Below are positions 25,112 to 35,532 of a stretch of DNA of 64,000 nt, in pieces; position 1 is the first letter of the stretch, and each line of letters starts with the position of its first letter. The position numbers were made by a program, and so were the translations under genes. Source of the stretch: an uncultured Paracoccaceae bacterium (GTDB taxonomy: Bacteria; Pseudomonadota; Alphaproteobacteria; Rhodobacterales; Rhodobacteraceae); NCBI GenBank assembly GCA_938092015.1, contig CALKOT010000066.1, forward strand, positions 20,716-84,715, in the 5' to 3' direction. The notes below the pieces were generated by a model. That model was given only the letters and a program-made list of their open reading frames with translations. It made no database searches and had not been told where the DNA came from.

Positions 25112-26071
25112 CTAGTCTGACCACGCGCCGGTTCGCGCTAGCTGTGGGGCATATTCGATGAACACTGACCGGTGAGAGAAGCCGGCTTTGATCCGCCGCA
25201 CCTCAGCCGCTTCAAATTGCACAAGTCGCTAAGCGCCTTCGAACGCCTCAACCTCTGGCCCATCCCAGATGATCTGGGCCTCACCTGTCATCGTCAGCAT
25301 GTCGCCGGTTTGAAAGTCGATGAACAGAAAGCCGGTTTTGGGGTTCTTCACGATATTGCCGATGGTATTGTAGGCGTTGTTACCGCGAAAATCGGGGAAG
25401 ACGAAGCGACGATCATCCAGCACGTTCACGAACCCCGGCTTACCACCCCGGTGCGAAGCGTCGGCCCCTTGCGTCACCGTATCGCTGTCGCGATAGGCGC
25501 TGGCGATGAACAGCGCATCCGCGTTGGTGATCTGTTCGATGGCAGCAGTGTCAAAGCGGTTGTAGGATTCAGTTTCAGGCGGGATCGGATTGAAGCCAGT
25601 AGATTCAACAGTGCGGGCCTGAATGTACTGGGGGCAATTGCCGAAACTCTGAAGCACATTGATGTCAAAGCCATAGGGCCTGACCTCGCCGACTTGTCCG
25701 GTCATCCGGTTGCGGCGCCGGACCTCTGGCAGCATGCCCAGGACGCCGACATCGGCGCCAGTTTTCAGGTTGTCTGCGAGAGGGTCGCCCTGGATGGGCG
25801 TCGCAGCAATTGACAGAGTTTTATCATCTGGCGTTGACTGAAACTCAGGCGCCCCGCTGATGGCTGACGCCCAGGGCCGCTGCTGATCATCGATGGAACT
25901 GAGGATCAGGAAACTGAGATCAGCATAAAAGTCACGATGCTGATCAATCAGATGAGACCGGATCATTCTGCGCCCCAGCATCGCGGAACGTTCATGCACG
26001 CCGAGGCGCATTTGCACTTCGATTTCGCCGTCATGGTAGGGCATGTCGAAATCAGGCGTCTCAGCGGACAT
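25112..26071 (-). pseudogene. Pyridoxamine 5'-phosphate oxidase-related FMN-binding protein with internal amber codon
   Basis: From the ATG at 26071 the protein reads 280 residues of a PPOX-like flavin-binding split-barrel protein (FLILSSIDDQQRPWASAISG; later NNAYNTIGNIVKNPKTGFLFIDF, the FMN-barrel core). It meets TAG at 25229-25231 and continues in frame for 38 more residues (RLVQFEAAEVRRIKAG onward) to a natural TAG at 25112. The family normally ends with this LVxFxxxEVRRI segment, so the first TAG is a point mutation, probably from a Glu codon. The truncated product may still fold, since only the last strand and helix are lost. It follows the VOC gene in an operon that is divergent from a LysR regulator. 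Confidence 0.78.
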
Positions 26072-26092
26072 TGGATCTTCCTTTCGGTCGGT

Positions 26093-26500
26093 TCAGGCAG
26101 GCGCTGCGATGAATTCAACCCGGACACCACCGGGAATGGTCGTCATCGTGTGGCGCAGTGGTGTTTCACCCAGCGCTTCGGGCGCAAACTCGATCTCTAC
26201 TCCATCGGTGTTTTTCAGTGTCTCGGCCAAAGCGGCCAGTGCCTCATGCCCGGCGACTTTCAACGCCAGATGATGCAGCCCAATATTGGCTTTGCGATCG
26301 AATGACGTCGCGCTGGCTGGCTCGCTGGCCTGCCAAAGGGTGATCATCGTTGCCCCATCCGAGACGAAGACAGCGGGGTAGGTCGGGCGCTCCCCTACAA
26401 CATCATAGCCAAGAACATCAGTGAAGAACGTCTTTGTCGCCGTGATATCGGGCACGGTAAGACCAATCTGGTGGGTGCCTTGGGTTACTGGGTCTGACAT
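26093..26500 (-). CDS. VOC-superfamily (glyoxalase/bleomycin resistance-like) protein
   Basis: 135 residues of two beta-alpha-beta-beta-beta modules of the vicinal oxygen chelate fold. Candidate metal ligands are His10 (GTHQIGLTVPD), the His of IGLHHLALKV and the Glu of VEFIA near the C-terminus. Members include glyoxalase I and extradiol dioxygenases, but the substrate is not predictable. Precedes the FMN-binding gene by 21 bases on the same strand, and is transcribed away from a LysR-type regulator 126 bases off, which probably controls both. Confidence 0.88.
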   Translation of the reverse strand: MSDPVTQGTHQIGLTVPDITATKTFFTDVLGYDVVGERPTYPAVFVSDGATMITLWQASEPASATSFDRKANIGLHHLALKVAGHEALAALAETLKNTDGVEIEFAPEALGETPLRHTMTTIPGGVRVEFIAAPA

Positions 26501-26626
26501 GGCTGTCTCCTCGTTGTGGTTTTTCGATCTGAGCCTGTTTCGCTCAGGTGAAATTTGATCATTTTCAGTGAGAGATAGAATTGCTATAATTCAGAACAGC
26601 TTATTGCTGATGATGGAATAATCACT

Positions 26627-27526
26627 GTGGATCACTTTCAGTCCCTGACGATCTTCACGGCTGTAGCGGATGAAGAAGGGTTCGCCGCCGCCGCGCGCAG
26701 CCTTGGCCTGTCGCCGCCTGTCGTAACGCGCGCCGTGCAGTCACTGGAAGATCGCCTTGGCGCCCGCCTGTTTGACCGGACAACACGTTCTGTCAGCCTG
26801 ACCGAGACGGGTAGGGGATATTACACCGATTGTCAGCGCATCCTTGGCGATCTGGCCGAGGCGGACCGCCGGGCAGCGGGTCTGCATTCAATCCCTCAAG
26901 GGCGAGTGACGGTGACTGCATCGTCGCTATTTGGCCGCAAGATTGTGACGCCTGCGCTGCTGGGGCTGCTGGATGTTTACCCTGACATCAGTATCTCAAC
27001 CCTGTTCGTTGATCGCGTTGTCCACCTGCAGGATGAAGGGTTGGATGTTGCGGTGCGGATTGCCCAGTTACCTGAATCCAGCCTGATGGCTGTGCGTGTT
27101 GGCGCAGTCAGGCGGGTTCTGGTCGCTTCGCCGGATTATCTGGACCGGATGGGACGTCCGCAAACGCCGGATGATCTGGCGGCGCATGATTTGATCCATT
27201 TTTCCAGTTCGATGGACACAGCGGGTTGGCCCTTGCAGCGCAATGGCAAGTCGGTGCTGGTCAAGGTCGCCGCCCGGCTGCACACGAACACAGCAGACGT
27301 CGCCATTGCGGCAGCTTGCGCAGGGTGCGGGATCACGCGCGTTCTGTCCTATCAGGCGGCGGATGAAGTTGCTGCAGGACTGCTGGAACCGGTTTTGGGT
27401 AACTACAACCCACCTGATGTGCCTGTTGACGTCGTCCACAAGGAAGCGCACCATGTTTCTGCTCGTGTTCGCGCCGTCGTTGATCATCTTGTGGGAGAGT
27501 TGCGCGGCCTGCCAGTGCTGAACTGA
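26627..27526 (+). CDS. LysR-family transcriptional regulator
   Basis: 299 residues: an N-terminal winged helix-turn-helix (FTAVADEEGFAAAARSLGLSPPVVTRAVQSLE) and a C-terminal periplasmic-binding-like effector domain. It is divergent from the VOC/FMN-protein pair, the usual arrangement for a LysR regulator and its target. The intergenic region contains TGAAA-N9-TTTCA around 26549-26567, a possible operator, and an AT-rich stretch near 26580. The GTG start at 26627 gives a standard N-terminus. Confidence 0.92.
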   Translation: MDHFQSLTIFTAVADEEGFAAAARSLGLSPPVVTRAVQSLEDRLGARLFDRTTRSVSLTETGRGYYTDCQRILGDLAEADRRAAGLHSIPQGRVTVTASSLFGRKIVTPALLGLLDVYPDISISTLFVDRVVHLQDEGLDVAVRIAQLPESSLMAVRVGAVRRVLVASPDYLDRMGRPQTPDDLAAHDLIHFSSSMDTAGWPLQRNGKSVLVKVAARLHTNTADVAIAAACAGCGITRVLSYQAADEVAAGLLEPVLGNYNPPDVPVDVVHKEAHHVSARVRAVVDHLVGELRGLPVLN

Positions 27527-27630
27527 GGTTGCAGGGTGCTTAATAGCGCATAAGCGGCCTTAACAATCTTGCAACGGATATAATTCTCGGACATGTATCG
27601 CCACGCGTGGAAAGAGAAGGAGTCGTAGTC

Positions 27631-28371
27631 ATGCCTGAGGAAACCCAAGACAGCGACAAGCCGGGTTATCCCCGGATCCTTCTGAAAATCTCTGGCGAGG
27701 CGCTGATGGGTGATCAGGGCTTTGGCCTCCACCCTCCTACCGTCCAGAAAATTGCTGAAGAAGTGAAGAAAGTTCACGATCTCGGCGTGGAAATCTGCCT
27801 TGTTATCGGTGGCGGCAATATCTTTCGTGGCCTTCAGGGTTCTGCCCAGGGGATGGAACGGGCGAGCGCCGACTATATGGGCATGCTCGCCACCATCATG
27901 AATGCGCTGGGCATGCAGTCAGCTTTGGAAGAGTTGAACATCCACACCCGCGTCATCTCAGCCATTCCGATGGACCAGATCTGCGAGCCGTATATTCGAC
28001 GCCGCGCTGTGCGCCACCTTGAAAAGAAGCGTATCTGCATTTTTGCGGCTGGCACCGGCAACCCGTACTTCACCACCGACACCGCCGCCACATTGCGCGC
28101 GATGGAGATGGATTGCGGCGCTATTTACAAAGGCACGCAAGTTGACGGCATCTATGACAGCGACCCGCGCACCAACCCTGATGCGGTGCGCTATGAGAGC
28201 GTGTCTTACGATGAGGTTCTGGCCAAGAACCTGAAAGTCATGGACGCCAGCGCCATTGCGCTTGCACGAGACAACAGCCTGCCAATCATCGTCTTTTCCC
28301 TAAGCCACGAGGGTGGCTTCGCTTCTGTCTTGAGCGGCAAGGGAAAATTCACCATTGTTGAACAAGGTTAA
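27631..28371 (+). CDS. pyrH: Uridylate kinase (UMP kinase)
   Basis: Phosphorylates UMP to UDP in the cytosol; bacterial-type amino acid kinase fold. 246 residues from the ATG at 27631, which has GAAGGAG upstream; the open frame extends slightly further upstream but without support. Motifs: [37 protein letters not shown] and [12 protein letters not shown]. Heads the conserved run pyrH-frr-uppS-cdsA-dxr-rseP-bamA. Confidence 0.97.
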   Translation: MPEETQDSDKPGYPRILLKISGEALMGDQGFGLHPPTVQKIAEEVKKVHDLGVEICLVIGGGNIFRGLQGSAQGMERASADYMGMLATIMNALGMQSALEELNIHTRVISAIPMDQICEPYIRRRAVRHLEKKRICIFAAGTGNPYFTTDTAATLRAMEMDCGAIYKGTQVDGIYDSDPRTNPDAVRYESVSYDEVLAKNLKVMDASAIALARDNSLPIIVFSLSHEGGFASVLSGKGKFTIVEQG

Positions 28372-28427
28372 CACTGGCGCTGCGGTCATGATCCGCCCGC
28401 CCCAATCGCGCCTCAGGGAGAAACACA

Positions 28428-28991
28428 ATGTCTGACGATATTGAAATTGATCTGGACGATCTGGAAAAGCGCATGAGTGGCGCGCTGACGAGCATGCGGA
28501 ACGAATTTCAGTCACTGCGCACTGGTCGCGCATCAGCCACGATGATCGAACCTGTGACGGTTGAGGTTTATGGCGCTGTGACCCCGATCAACCAGGTCGC
28601 AACTGTTAACGTTCCAGAACCCCGGATGCTGACGATCAACGTCTGGGACAAAGCTAATGTCGCCAAGGTTGAAAAAGCCATCCGGGTTTCCGGCCTTGGG
28701 ATCAATCCAGTGGTTGATGGCACGATCCTGCGCCTGCCAATTCCTGAGTTGAATGAGGAACGCCGCCGCGAACTCGCCAAACTTGCAGGTAAGTATGCAG
28801 AAGATGCACGGATCGCCGTGCGCAATGTGCGCCGCGACGGTATGGATCAGATCAAGAAAGCTAAGGCTGACGGGATGGGTGAAGACGACCAGAAGCTTTG
28901 GTCAGATGAAATCCAGTCCCTGACGGACGCCGGCATCAAGAATATCGATGATGCAATGGCGGCCAAGCAGGAAGAGATCATGCAGGTTTGA
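28428..28991 (+). CDS. frr: Ribosome recycling factor
   Basis: Splits post-termination ribosomes together with EF-G. 187 residues, standard. Clear family segments: [62 protein letters not shown] split over the two-domain structure. AGGGAGA lies upstream of the ATG. Second gene of the envelope/isoprenoid operon, 56 bases after pyrH. Confidence 0.98.
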   Translation: MSDDIEIDLDDLEKRMSGALTSMRNEFQSLRTGRASATMIEPVTVEVYGAVTPINQVATVNVPEPRMLTINVWDKANVAKVEKAIRVSGLGINPVVDGTILRLPIPELNEERRRELAKLAGKYAEDARIAVRNVRRDGMDQIKKAKADGMGEDDQKLWSDEIQSLTDAGIKNIDDAMAAKQEEIMQV

Positions 28992-29040
28992 CCCGAAAAG
29001 GGGTCAGCGGCCAGGCGGGCAGTTGAAAGGAAGCGGCCAA

Positions 29041-29775
29041 ATGGGACGCGCTGAAGTTTTTGATACTGCCGGGCCGCAGCCGCGTCATGTCGCTATCATC
29101 ATGGATGGCAATGGCCGCTGGGCGACCCGTCGCGGTCTGCCGCGCCTTGAAGGTCATCGGCGTGGGGTCGAGACTGTTCGCCAAATCGTCGAGGCTTGCC
29201 CGGATTTCGGTATTGAGTTTCTGACACTTTACGCATTCTCCAGCGAAAACTGGAAGCGATCGGCGGAAGAAGTCGCTGGTTTGATGGGGCTCTTTCGCCG
29301 CTATTTCCGGAAAGAGGCGGCCAATCTTGTAAAACGTGGCGCGCGGGTGAAGTTCATCGGTGATCGCACTGAGCTTGCCCAAGATATCCAGGACATGATG
29401 GCGTCGCTTGAAACGCAGAGCGCGGCGAATGAAAAACTGACGATCGTTATTGCGCTGAACTATGGTGGACGCGAAGAAATCGCGCGCGCCGCCCGGCGTC
29501 TGGCGGCTGAAGTGGCTGATGGCAGCCGGTCGCTGGATGACGTGAACGAAGCGTCGATTGGCGCTGCGCTGGATGCGCCCGGTACCCCTGACCCAGACCT
29601 TGTCATTCGTACGTCGGGCGAGCAGCGGATTTCAAATTTCCTCTTGTGGCAGTGCGCATACGCGGAATTCCTTTTCGTGGATGAGTTGTGGCCAGACTTC
29701 AATCGTGACGCCTTCGCCCGCGCTTTGGCGGTGTTCGGCGCCCGGGAACGACGCTTCGGCGCCGTGGCCGGCTGA
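29041..29775 (+). CDS. uppS: Undecaprenyl diphosphate synthase (cis-prenyltransferase)
   Basis: Makes the C55 lipid carrier for peptidoglycan and other envelope polymers from farnesyl and isopentenyl diphosphates, at the inner membrane. 244 residues from the ATG at 29041 (AAAGGAAG upstream). Signature HVAIIMDGNGRWA near residue 17 with the catalytic Asp, YAFSSENWKR, and the C-terminal RTSGEQRISNFLLWQ. Follows frr by about 50 bases; cdsA starts six bases after its stop. Confidence 0.97.
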   Translation: MGRAEVFDTAGPQPRHVAIIMDGNGRWATRRGLPRLEGHRRGVETVRQIVEACPDFGIEFLTLYAFSSENWKRSAEEVAGLMGLFRRYFRKEAANLVKRGARVKFIGDRTELAQDIQDMMASLETQSAANEKLTIVIALNYGGREEIARAARRLAAEVADGSRSLDDVNEASIGAALDAPGTPDPDLVIRTSGEQRISNFLLWQCAYAEFLFVDELWPDFNRDAFARALAVFGARERRFGAVAG

Positions 29776-29780
29776 CGCTG

Positions 29781-30617
29781 GTGGCTGCCTTGGGGGGGAG
29801 TGGCGCTGGCGGCGGGTTCGCAGACCTAGCGCTACGTATTGTGACGGGACTGGCCTTTGGCGCGGTTGCGATTTCAGCCCTTCTGGCAGGCGGTCCATGG
29901 TTCACAATTCTGATCGCAGTCCTTTCAGCGTTGATGGCGTATGAATGGCGTAAAATCTCGCTGAAAGAAGAAGAACCCGCTGTCGCCGGATTTCAGATAC
30001 TGGCCGTGGTTGGCGCTGCGGTCATGGCGCATTTTGGCGATCTGAACATGGCGATCGCCTTTCTGCTGGCGGTTGCCGGCGCAGGCGCAATGGCTGACGC
30101 CTTGCTAAAGCGGACGGCTGGTTGGGGGCTTGTCGGGGCGCTTTACGTCGGTTTCGCCGCGATCTGCCTTATCGGTCTTCGCGGTGATGCTGTTGAAGGC
30201 AAATACGTCATCTACTGGCTTGCGATGACGGTGATCGCGACCGATGTTGGCGCCTATTTTTCCGGTCGTATCATCGGCGGGCCGAAGCTGTGGCGCCGGG
30301 TCAGCCCAAACAAGACCTGGGCCGGTTTGGCTGGCGCCATGGTTCTGTCAGCGATTTGCTCTGCCGTGTTTTCGCAGCTGGCGCTTGGCTATGTTGAGCT
30401 ATTCTTGTCGTTGCTGGCTGCTCTGACTGCAATCGTCGCGCAGACTGGCGATTTGATCGAAAGCGCATACAAGCGGCACTTCGGCGTGAAGGATTCCGGC
30501 GCCATTCTGCCGGGGCATGGCGGCGTCCTCGACCGTCTGGATGGAATGTTGTCAGCGACGTTGTTCGTCGCCATCATCACCCTTTTCCGCGATGGCGCAC
30601 CGATTTATCTATGGTGA
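29781..30617 (+). CDS. cdsA: Phosphatidate cytidylyltransferase
   Basis: Forms CDP-diacylglycerol from phosphatidic acid, the branch point of phospholipid synthesis, in the inner membrane. 278 residues, GTG start, about eight hydrophobic helices. The C-terminal CDS signature is complete: SAYKRHFGVKDSGAILPGHGG followed by VLDRLD. Its stop overlaps the dxr start region by a few bases (ATGGTGA), showing coupling. Confidence 0.95.
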   Translation: MAALGGSGAGGGFADLALRIVTGLAFGAVAISALLAGGPWFTILIAVLSALMAYEWRKISLKEEEPAVAGFQILAVVGAAVMAHFGDLNMAIAFLLAVAGAGAMADALLKRTAGWGLVGALYVGFAAICLIGLRGDAVEGKYVIYWLAMTVIATDVGAYFSGRIIGGPKLWRRVSPNKTWAGLAGAMVLSAICSAVFSQLALGYVELFLSLLAALTAIVAQTGDLIESAYKRHFGVKDSGAILPGHGGVLDRLDGMLSATLFVAIITLFRDGAPIYLW

Positions 30618-31780
30618 AGCGTGTTTCCATTCTTGGGGTCACAGGCTCCATCGGGATGAACACAGTTGCGATGCTGAAACATCTGGGCGGTCGTGAAGCG
30701 TTTCAGACCGTTGCTGTCACCGGCGGGGCCAACATCGCGGAACTGGCCGTCTGCGCCCGCGACCTTGGCGCTGAAATCGCAGTGACAGCCTACGAAGACC
30801 GGCTAGAAGATTTGCAGGCGGCGCTTGCTGGATCGGGTGTGATCGCGGCTGCCGGTGAGCAGGCGTTGCTGGATGCTGCATCCCGGCCCGCAGACTGGGT
30901 CATGGCTGCGATTGTTGGCGTAGCTGGTCTTGCCCCAACGCTTGCGGCGGCGCAGGCAGGTGCGACTGTTGCGCTGGCGAACAAGGAATGCCTTGTTTCT
31001 GCTGGCGGCCTCTTTCTGGAGGCCACAAAAAAGGCTGGCGTGCCAGTGATCCCCGTCGACAGTGAGCATTCGGCGATTTTCCAGTGTCTTGATGCGAATG
31101 CCGGTCGGCATCCTTCGAAATTCATCCTGACGGCATCGGGCGGCCCGTTTCGCAGTTGGACCCGCGCTGAGATGGCCGATGTGACCGCTGAGCGGGCGCG
31201 GCAGCACCCAAACTTTTCTATGGGGCTGAAGATCTCAATCGACAGCGCGACCATGTTCAACAAGGCGCTTGAGATGATTGAGGCGCGCTGGCTGTTCGGC
31301 GCGACGTCCGAAACGCTTGATGTGGTGGTGCATCGTCAGTCGATTATCCATTCAGCGGTTGCGTATTCTGATGGCGCCATGATCGCTCAGCTAGGTCTGC
31401 CGGACATGCGCACGGCAATCGGATATGCGCTAACCTATCCCGAACGCGCCGATCTGCCTGTAGAAACGCTGGACCTGACGCAGATTTCCAGGCTGGATTT
31501 TGAGTCGCCGGACGAAGCGCGCTTTCCCTCAATCACGATGGCGCGCGCTGCGATGGATCAATCAGAACTTGCTGGCGCGGCGCTTAACGCCGCGAAAGAG
31601 GCGGCCTTGGTTGCGTTCATAGAAGGCCACATCAAGTTTCTTCACATGTTTGATGTGGTCGCAGAGGTCGTCGAACGCTTGACTCCGTACGCCCCGGCGC
31701 GCGATCTGAGGGATGTGTTTGAAATTGACCGGACGGCGCGCCACCTGGCGGCAGAACGCATAACGAAACTGACCGCCTAA
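30611..31780 (+). CDS. dxr: 1-deoxy-D-xylulose 5-phosphate reductoisomerase
   Basis: Second enzyme of the MEP isoprenoid pathway, cytosolic, NADPH-dependent. 389 residues. The N-terminal Rossmann motif is ILGVTGSIG (Val where Ser is more usual). The metal and substrate residues are in PVDSEHSAIFQCL and SGGPFR, followed by NPNFSMGLKISIDSATM-like and the C-terminal helical domain. Supplies precursor for the UppS product two genes upstream. Starts within the end of cdsA. Confidence 0.97.
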   Translation: MVKRVSILGVTGSIGMNTVAMLKHLGGREAFQTVAVTGGANIAELAVCARDLGAEIAVTAYEDRLEDLQAALAGSGVIAAAGEQALLDAASRPADWVMAAIVGVAGLAPTLAAAQAGATVALANKECLVSAGGLFLEATKKAGVPVIPVDSEHSAIFQCLDANAGRHPSKFILTASGGPFRSWTRAEMADVTAERARQHPNFSMGLKISIDSATMFNKALEMIEARWLFGATSETLDVVVHRQSIIHSAVAYSDGAMIAQLGLPDMRTAIGYALTYPERADLPVETLDLTQISRLDFESPDEARFPSITMARAAMDQSELAGAALNAAKEAALVAFIEGHIKFLHMFDVVAEVVERLTPYAPARDLRDVFEIDRTARHLAAERITKLTA

Positions 31781-31800
31781 CCGTCCCGGAGGGAGAGTAA

Positions 31801-33129
31801 ATGTCCTATATCGCCGATATCCCCTATGTGGGCTGGGTGATCCCTTTTTTGCTTGTCCTTGGCGTCGTCGTGTTTGTGCACGAATACGGCCACTACATCG
31901 TTGGTAAATGGTGTGGGATCAAAGCTGATGTGTTTTCGATCGGCTTCGGGAAAGAGCTGTTTCACTGGATCGACAAGAACGGCATGCGATGGCGTGTCGG
32001 CGCGCTTCCTTTGGGCGGATACGTCAAGTTTCGCGGGGATATGAACGCAGCTTCGGCGGGCGCGGACCAACTTGCGCTGGCCCGAATGACGGATAAGAAA
32101 AAGGCAGGCGCCTTTCATCTTGCGCCGCTATGGGCGCGTGCGCTGACGGTTCTGGCCGGGCCGGTGTTCAACTTCATCCTGTCGATTTTTGTGTTCACTG
32201 CCATTGCGATGTTCCAGGGCAGGGAAGTGAATGAGCCTGTCGTCGGCTCAATCAGCGTTACTGGGGATGCAGAGATTGGGTTGCTGGCGGGCGATAGAGT
32301 CGTGTCCATTGACGGCAACTATGTCTCGGACTTCAACGAACTGGTGCAGGCGTTGGACGCCACGGACGGCAGGGTCGTCACAGCACTCGTCAATCGAGGA
32401 CGGGGCGAAGAAGAGGTCACTGTTCGTTACAGCCGCCCCGCCACAATCGACGCAGTCTTGCCTGGCGGCGCTGCGGCGGATGCCGGCCTTGATCGCGGTG
32501 ATGTCATTACTGGCGTTGATGGCGAACCGACACCGACCTTTGAGGCGCTGCGAGACAAAATATTTGCATCAAATGGTGAACCTTTGGTGCTTGACGTCAC
32601 CCGGGGTGATCAGCAGATCCAGATGACGCTGACCCCGCAGATGACAGATTCCGTCGATGAAGATGGCAATCCATTCAAGCGCCCGATGATTGGCGTTCAG
32701 AACCGCTCCTTTGGCGGTGTTGAGCCACTCACAGAAGCAGCGGATCCGATAGATTCAATTATCTATGGCTTTGTCCGCACCTGGGGCATCATTGACGCCA
32801 CACTCAGCTACATCTACAGCATGATCTTTGGCGACGCTGACGCGAGCCAATTGGGCGGTCCTATCCAGATCGCCAAGGTGTCCGGACAGGCGGCGGAGCA
32901 GGGGCTCGACAGCCTTCTGATCATGATCGCGCTGATCTCAACATCCATCGGATTGATCAACCTATTCCCCATTCCGGTGCTCGATGGTGGACATCTTGTG
33001 TTTTACGCCCTTGAAGCGGTACGGGGCCGTCCCATAAAAGAGCGCTGGCAGGAGATCGGAAATGGACTCGGCTTGAGTATGATTCTTCTGTTAATGGTCT
33101 TTGCAACTATAAATGACCTGCTCCGCTAA
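31801..33129 (+). CDS. rseP: Site-2 metalloprotease RseP (regulator of sigma-E protease)
   Basis: Intramembrane zinc protease that cleaves anti-sigma factors and clears signal-peptide remnants. 442 residues, four membrane segments. HEYGH near residue 25 supplies two zinc ligands and LDGGH near residue 397 the third; two periplasmic PDZ domains lie between (about 120-200 and 200-290). A GGAGGGAG ribosome site sits directly upstream. bamA follows, with its likely ATG 68 bases after the rseP stop. Confidence 0.96.
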   Translation: MSYIADIPYVGWVIPFLLVLGVVVFVHEYGHYIVGKWCGIKADVFSIGFGKELFHWIDKNGMRWRVGALPLGGYVKFRGDMNAASAGADQLALARMTDKKKAGAFHLAPLWARALTVLAGPVFNFILSIFVFTAIAMFQGREVNEPVVGSISVTGDAEIGLLAGDRVVSIDGNYVSDFNELVQALDATDGRVVTALVNRGRGEEEVTVRYSRPATIDAVLPGGAAADAGLDRGDVITGVDGEPTPTFEALRDKIFASNGEPLVLDVTRGDQQIQMTLTPQMTDSVDEDGNPFKRPMIGVQNRSFGGVEPLTEAADPIDSIIYGFVRTWGIIDATLSYIYSMIFGDADASQLGGPIQIAKVSGQAAEQGLDSLLIMIALISTSIGLINLFPIPVLDGGHLVFYALEAVRGRPIKERWQEIGNGLGLSMILLLMVFATINDLLR

Positions 33130-33196
33130 CGGGGCGACTGGGACAGGCGCGATAACATCAAAGATGACGCGCATACGGGTGATGAGAGGTAGAGCC

Positions 33197-35530
33197 ATGT
33201 GGATCTTCGATCGGACTGTCGGCGCGGCGGCTGTGTGCCTGCGTGCAAGCCTGGCTGCTTTGACGTTGGCATTTATTGCCCCGACGGGTGTATCAGCGCA
33301 ATTGGCGGTTCAGCAGGAAGCGCGTGGTCAGCTGGTCACCGAGGTTGTCGTCATTGGCAACCGACGGATCGAAGCGGCGACAGTTGAAAGCTATCTGGCG
33401 CTGCGCGTTGGCGAACCGATAACGGAAGCTGGTCTGAACCGTTCGGTTCGCCAGTTGTTCGACACCGGTCTGTTCCGCGACGCCGCTGTGGCGCCTGATG
33501 GCGGACGGCTTTTGGTTCAGGTGGTTGAAAACCCGTCGATTAACCGCATCAACTTTGAAGGCAACGACCTGATCAGCGATGAACAGCTGCTGGGCATAGT
33601 TTCATCTCGCCCACGCCGCCCTTACACGCGCTCTGGCGCTGAGGCGGATGCGCAGGAACTGACAGAAGCGTACCGCCGTACCGGTCGCTATGGCGCTGTG
33701 GTTGAGCCTGTGATCATCGAACAGGCTGACAACCGCGTCGACCTGGTGTTCGAAATCGTCGAAGGCAACATCACCGAAGTTTATTCGATCAACTTCGTTG
33801 GCAACGAAATCTATTCCGACCGTCGCCTGCGCAATGTGATCGACACCTCGGAAAGCGGCATCTTTTCGCCTTTCGTGAACACCGACGTTTACGACCCTGA
33901 CCGTCTGGAATTCGATAAGCAGCTGCTGCGCAGATACTATTTGAACAACGGCTATCCTGACTTTTCAGTGCTGTCGGCTGTCGCCGAACTCGCGCCCGAC
34001 CGCGAAGGGTTCTACATCACTTTCTCGGTTGAAGAGGGTGAACTGTACACATTTGGCGAACTCGACATCACGGTGAATACCGAAGGCATGGATGTCGAAG
34101 ATTACCGTCCCATCCTGCCTAATCTGGCGGGCGACACCTATGACGCATCTGTCGTTGAGGACGTGATCGACGACATCACCTTCCGCGCTGGTCAGGACGG
34201 TTTTGCATTCACGAACATCCGCCCGCTTGCACGACGTAATGAAGAAGAACGCGTGATCGACATCATGTTCGATCTTGCCGAAGGCCCGCGCGTATATGTC
34301 GACCGTATCGACATCGAAGGCAATGGTCGGACGATCGATCGCGTTATTCGTCGCCAGTTCGATATCGTCGAAGGCGACGCGTTCAACGCCCGTGAGATCG
34401 AAAAAGCCCGTCGCCGGATCCGGGGCCTTGGCTTCTTCTCTGAAGTGGCGGTGCGCACAGAACGCGGCGACACCGAAGATCGCGCCCGGGTGAAAGTCGA
34501 AGTGGCTGAGCAGCCGACAGGCAGCCTGTCGTTCGGCGTCGGCTATTCGTCCGCCTCTGGCCCGGTTGGTGAAGTTTCGGTGTCTGAGCGCAACCTTCTG
34601 GGCCGCGGTCAGTTCCTGCGCGCCCGTGTGCAGGTTGCCAATGACAGTCGCGTATTTGATCTGACCTTCCGCGAACCAGCCTTCCTGGATCGCGATCTTT
34701 CTGCGGGCTTCAACATCTTCTACCGAGATGAAGACCTGGACCAAGAATCTGATTTCCAGCTGACCAGCATCGGGTTTGAACCTTCAATCGGCTTCCCAGT
34801 CAGCGAGAACGCGCGGATGAGCTTGTTCTACCAGATCTCGGACACGGACATTCGCGACATTGATGCGACGACTTCGCCTCTGATCGCCCGCGATGAAGGC
34901 AGCCAGACGACATCAGCCATTGGCGCGCGCTATACGCTTGATCTGAGGAACGACCCGCTTGAGCCTACAGGTGGGTATCTTCTTACCCTAGAAGGCAAGG
35001 CGGCGGGCCTTGGCGGTGGCGCCCGCTATGGGCAGGCGATCGCCAGCGCAAAAACCTGGACATCATTCTTTGACAATGAGGTCGTCGCATCGGCTGAGGT
35101 TGAATCTGGTGGTATCTTTGCATTCAACAGCGGCGTGCGCGTGACGGACCGGTTCTTCCTGGGAGGCGATGAATTCCGCGGCTTTGCGTTTGGCGGCCTT
35201 GGTCCACGCGATATTGCATCGGATGATGCGCTGGGCGGCAATTACTATGCCGTGTTGCGGACGGATATCTCATTCCCGCTGGGTCTGCCGGAAGAACTTG
35301 GTTTTTACGGCGGTCTGTTCGCGGATGTCGGTACTATCTGGCATCTGGACAGAATCAGTGCAGGCGGCGTTACTGTTGATGACAGCGCCAAGCTGCGCGC
35401 GTCTGTTGGCGCCAGTATCTTCTGGGACAGCAACTTTGGCCCATTGCGTCTGAACTTCGCGGTTCCTCTTAAGAAAGAGCAGGGCGACGATACAGAGTTC
35501 TTCCGCTTCACGGTCGGCACGCGGTTCTGA
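33197..35530 (+). CDS. bamA: Outer-membrane protein assembly factor BamA
   Basis: Central component of the machinery that inserts beta-barrel proteins into the outer membrane. About 777 residues from the ATG at 33197; the frame is open further upstream into rseP, but the signal peptide (after WIFDRT; ending VSAQ) fixes the start. Five POTRA domains cover roughly residues 35-430, followed by a 16-strand barrel. It ends in FTVGTRF with the terminal Phe recognised during assembly. The DxxxGFxF-type and VGYSS segments of the barrel are present. Confidence 0.96.
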   Translation: MWIFDRTVGAAAVCLRASLAALTLAFIAPTGVSAQLAVQQEARGQLVTEVVVIGNRRIEAATVESYLALRVGEPITEAGLNRSVRQLFDTGLFRDAAVAPDGGRLLVQVVENPSINRINFEGNDLISDEQLLGIVSSRPRRPYTRSGAEADAQELTEAYRRTGRYGAVVEPVIIEQADNRVDLVFEIVEGNITEVYSINFVGNEIYSDRRLRNVIDTSESGIFSPFVNTDVYDPDRLEFDKQLLRRYYLNNGYPDFSVLSAVAELAPDREGFYITFSVEEGELYTFGELDITVNTEGMDVEDYRPILPNLAGDTYDASVVEDVIDDITFRAGQDGFAFTNIRPLARRNEEERVIDIMFDLAEGPRVYVDRIDIEGNGRTIDRVIRRQFDIVEGDAFNAREIEKARRRIRGLGFFSEVAVRTERGDTEDRARVKVEVAEQPTGSLSFGVGYSSASGPVGEVSVSERNLLGRGQFLRARVQVANDSRVFDLTFREPAFLDRDLSAGFNIFYRDEDLDQESDFQLTSIGFEPSIGFPVSENARMSLFYQISDTDIRDIDATTSPLIARDEGSQTTSAIGARYTLDLRNDPLEPTGGYLLTLEGKAAGLGGGARYGQAIASAKTWTSFFDNEVVASAEVESGGIFAFNSGVRVTDRFFLGGDEFRGFAFGGLGPRDIASDDALGGNYYAVLRTDISFPLGLPEELGFYGGLFADVGTIWHLDRISAGGVTVDDSAKLRASVGASIFWDSNFGPLRLNFAVPLKKEQGDDTEFFRFTVGTRF

Positions 35531-35532
35531 TT

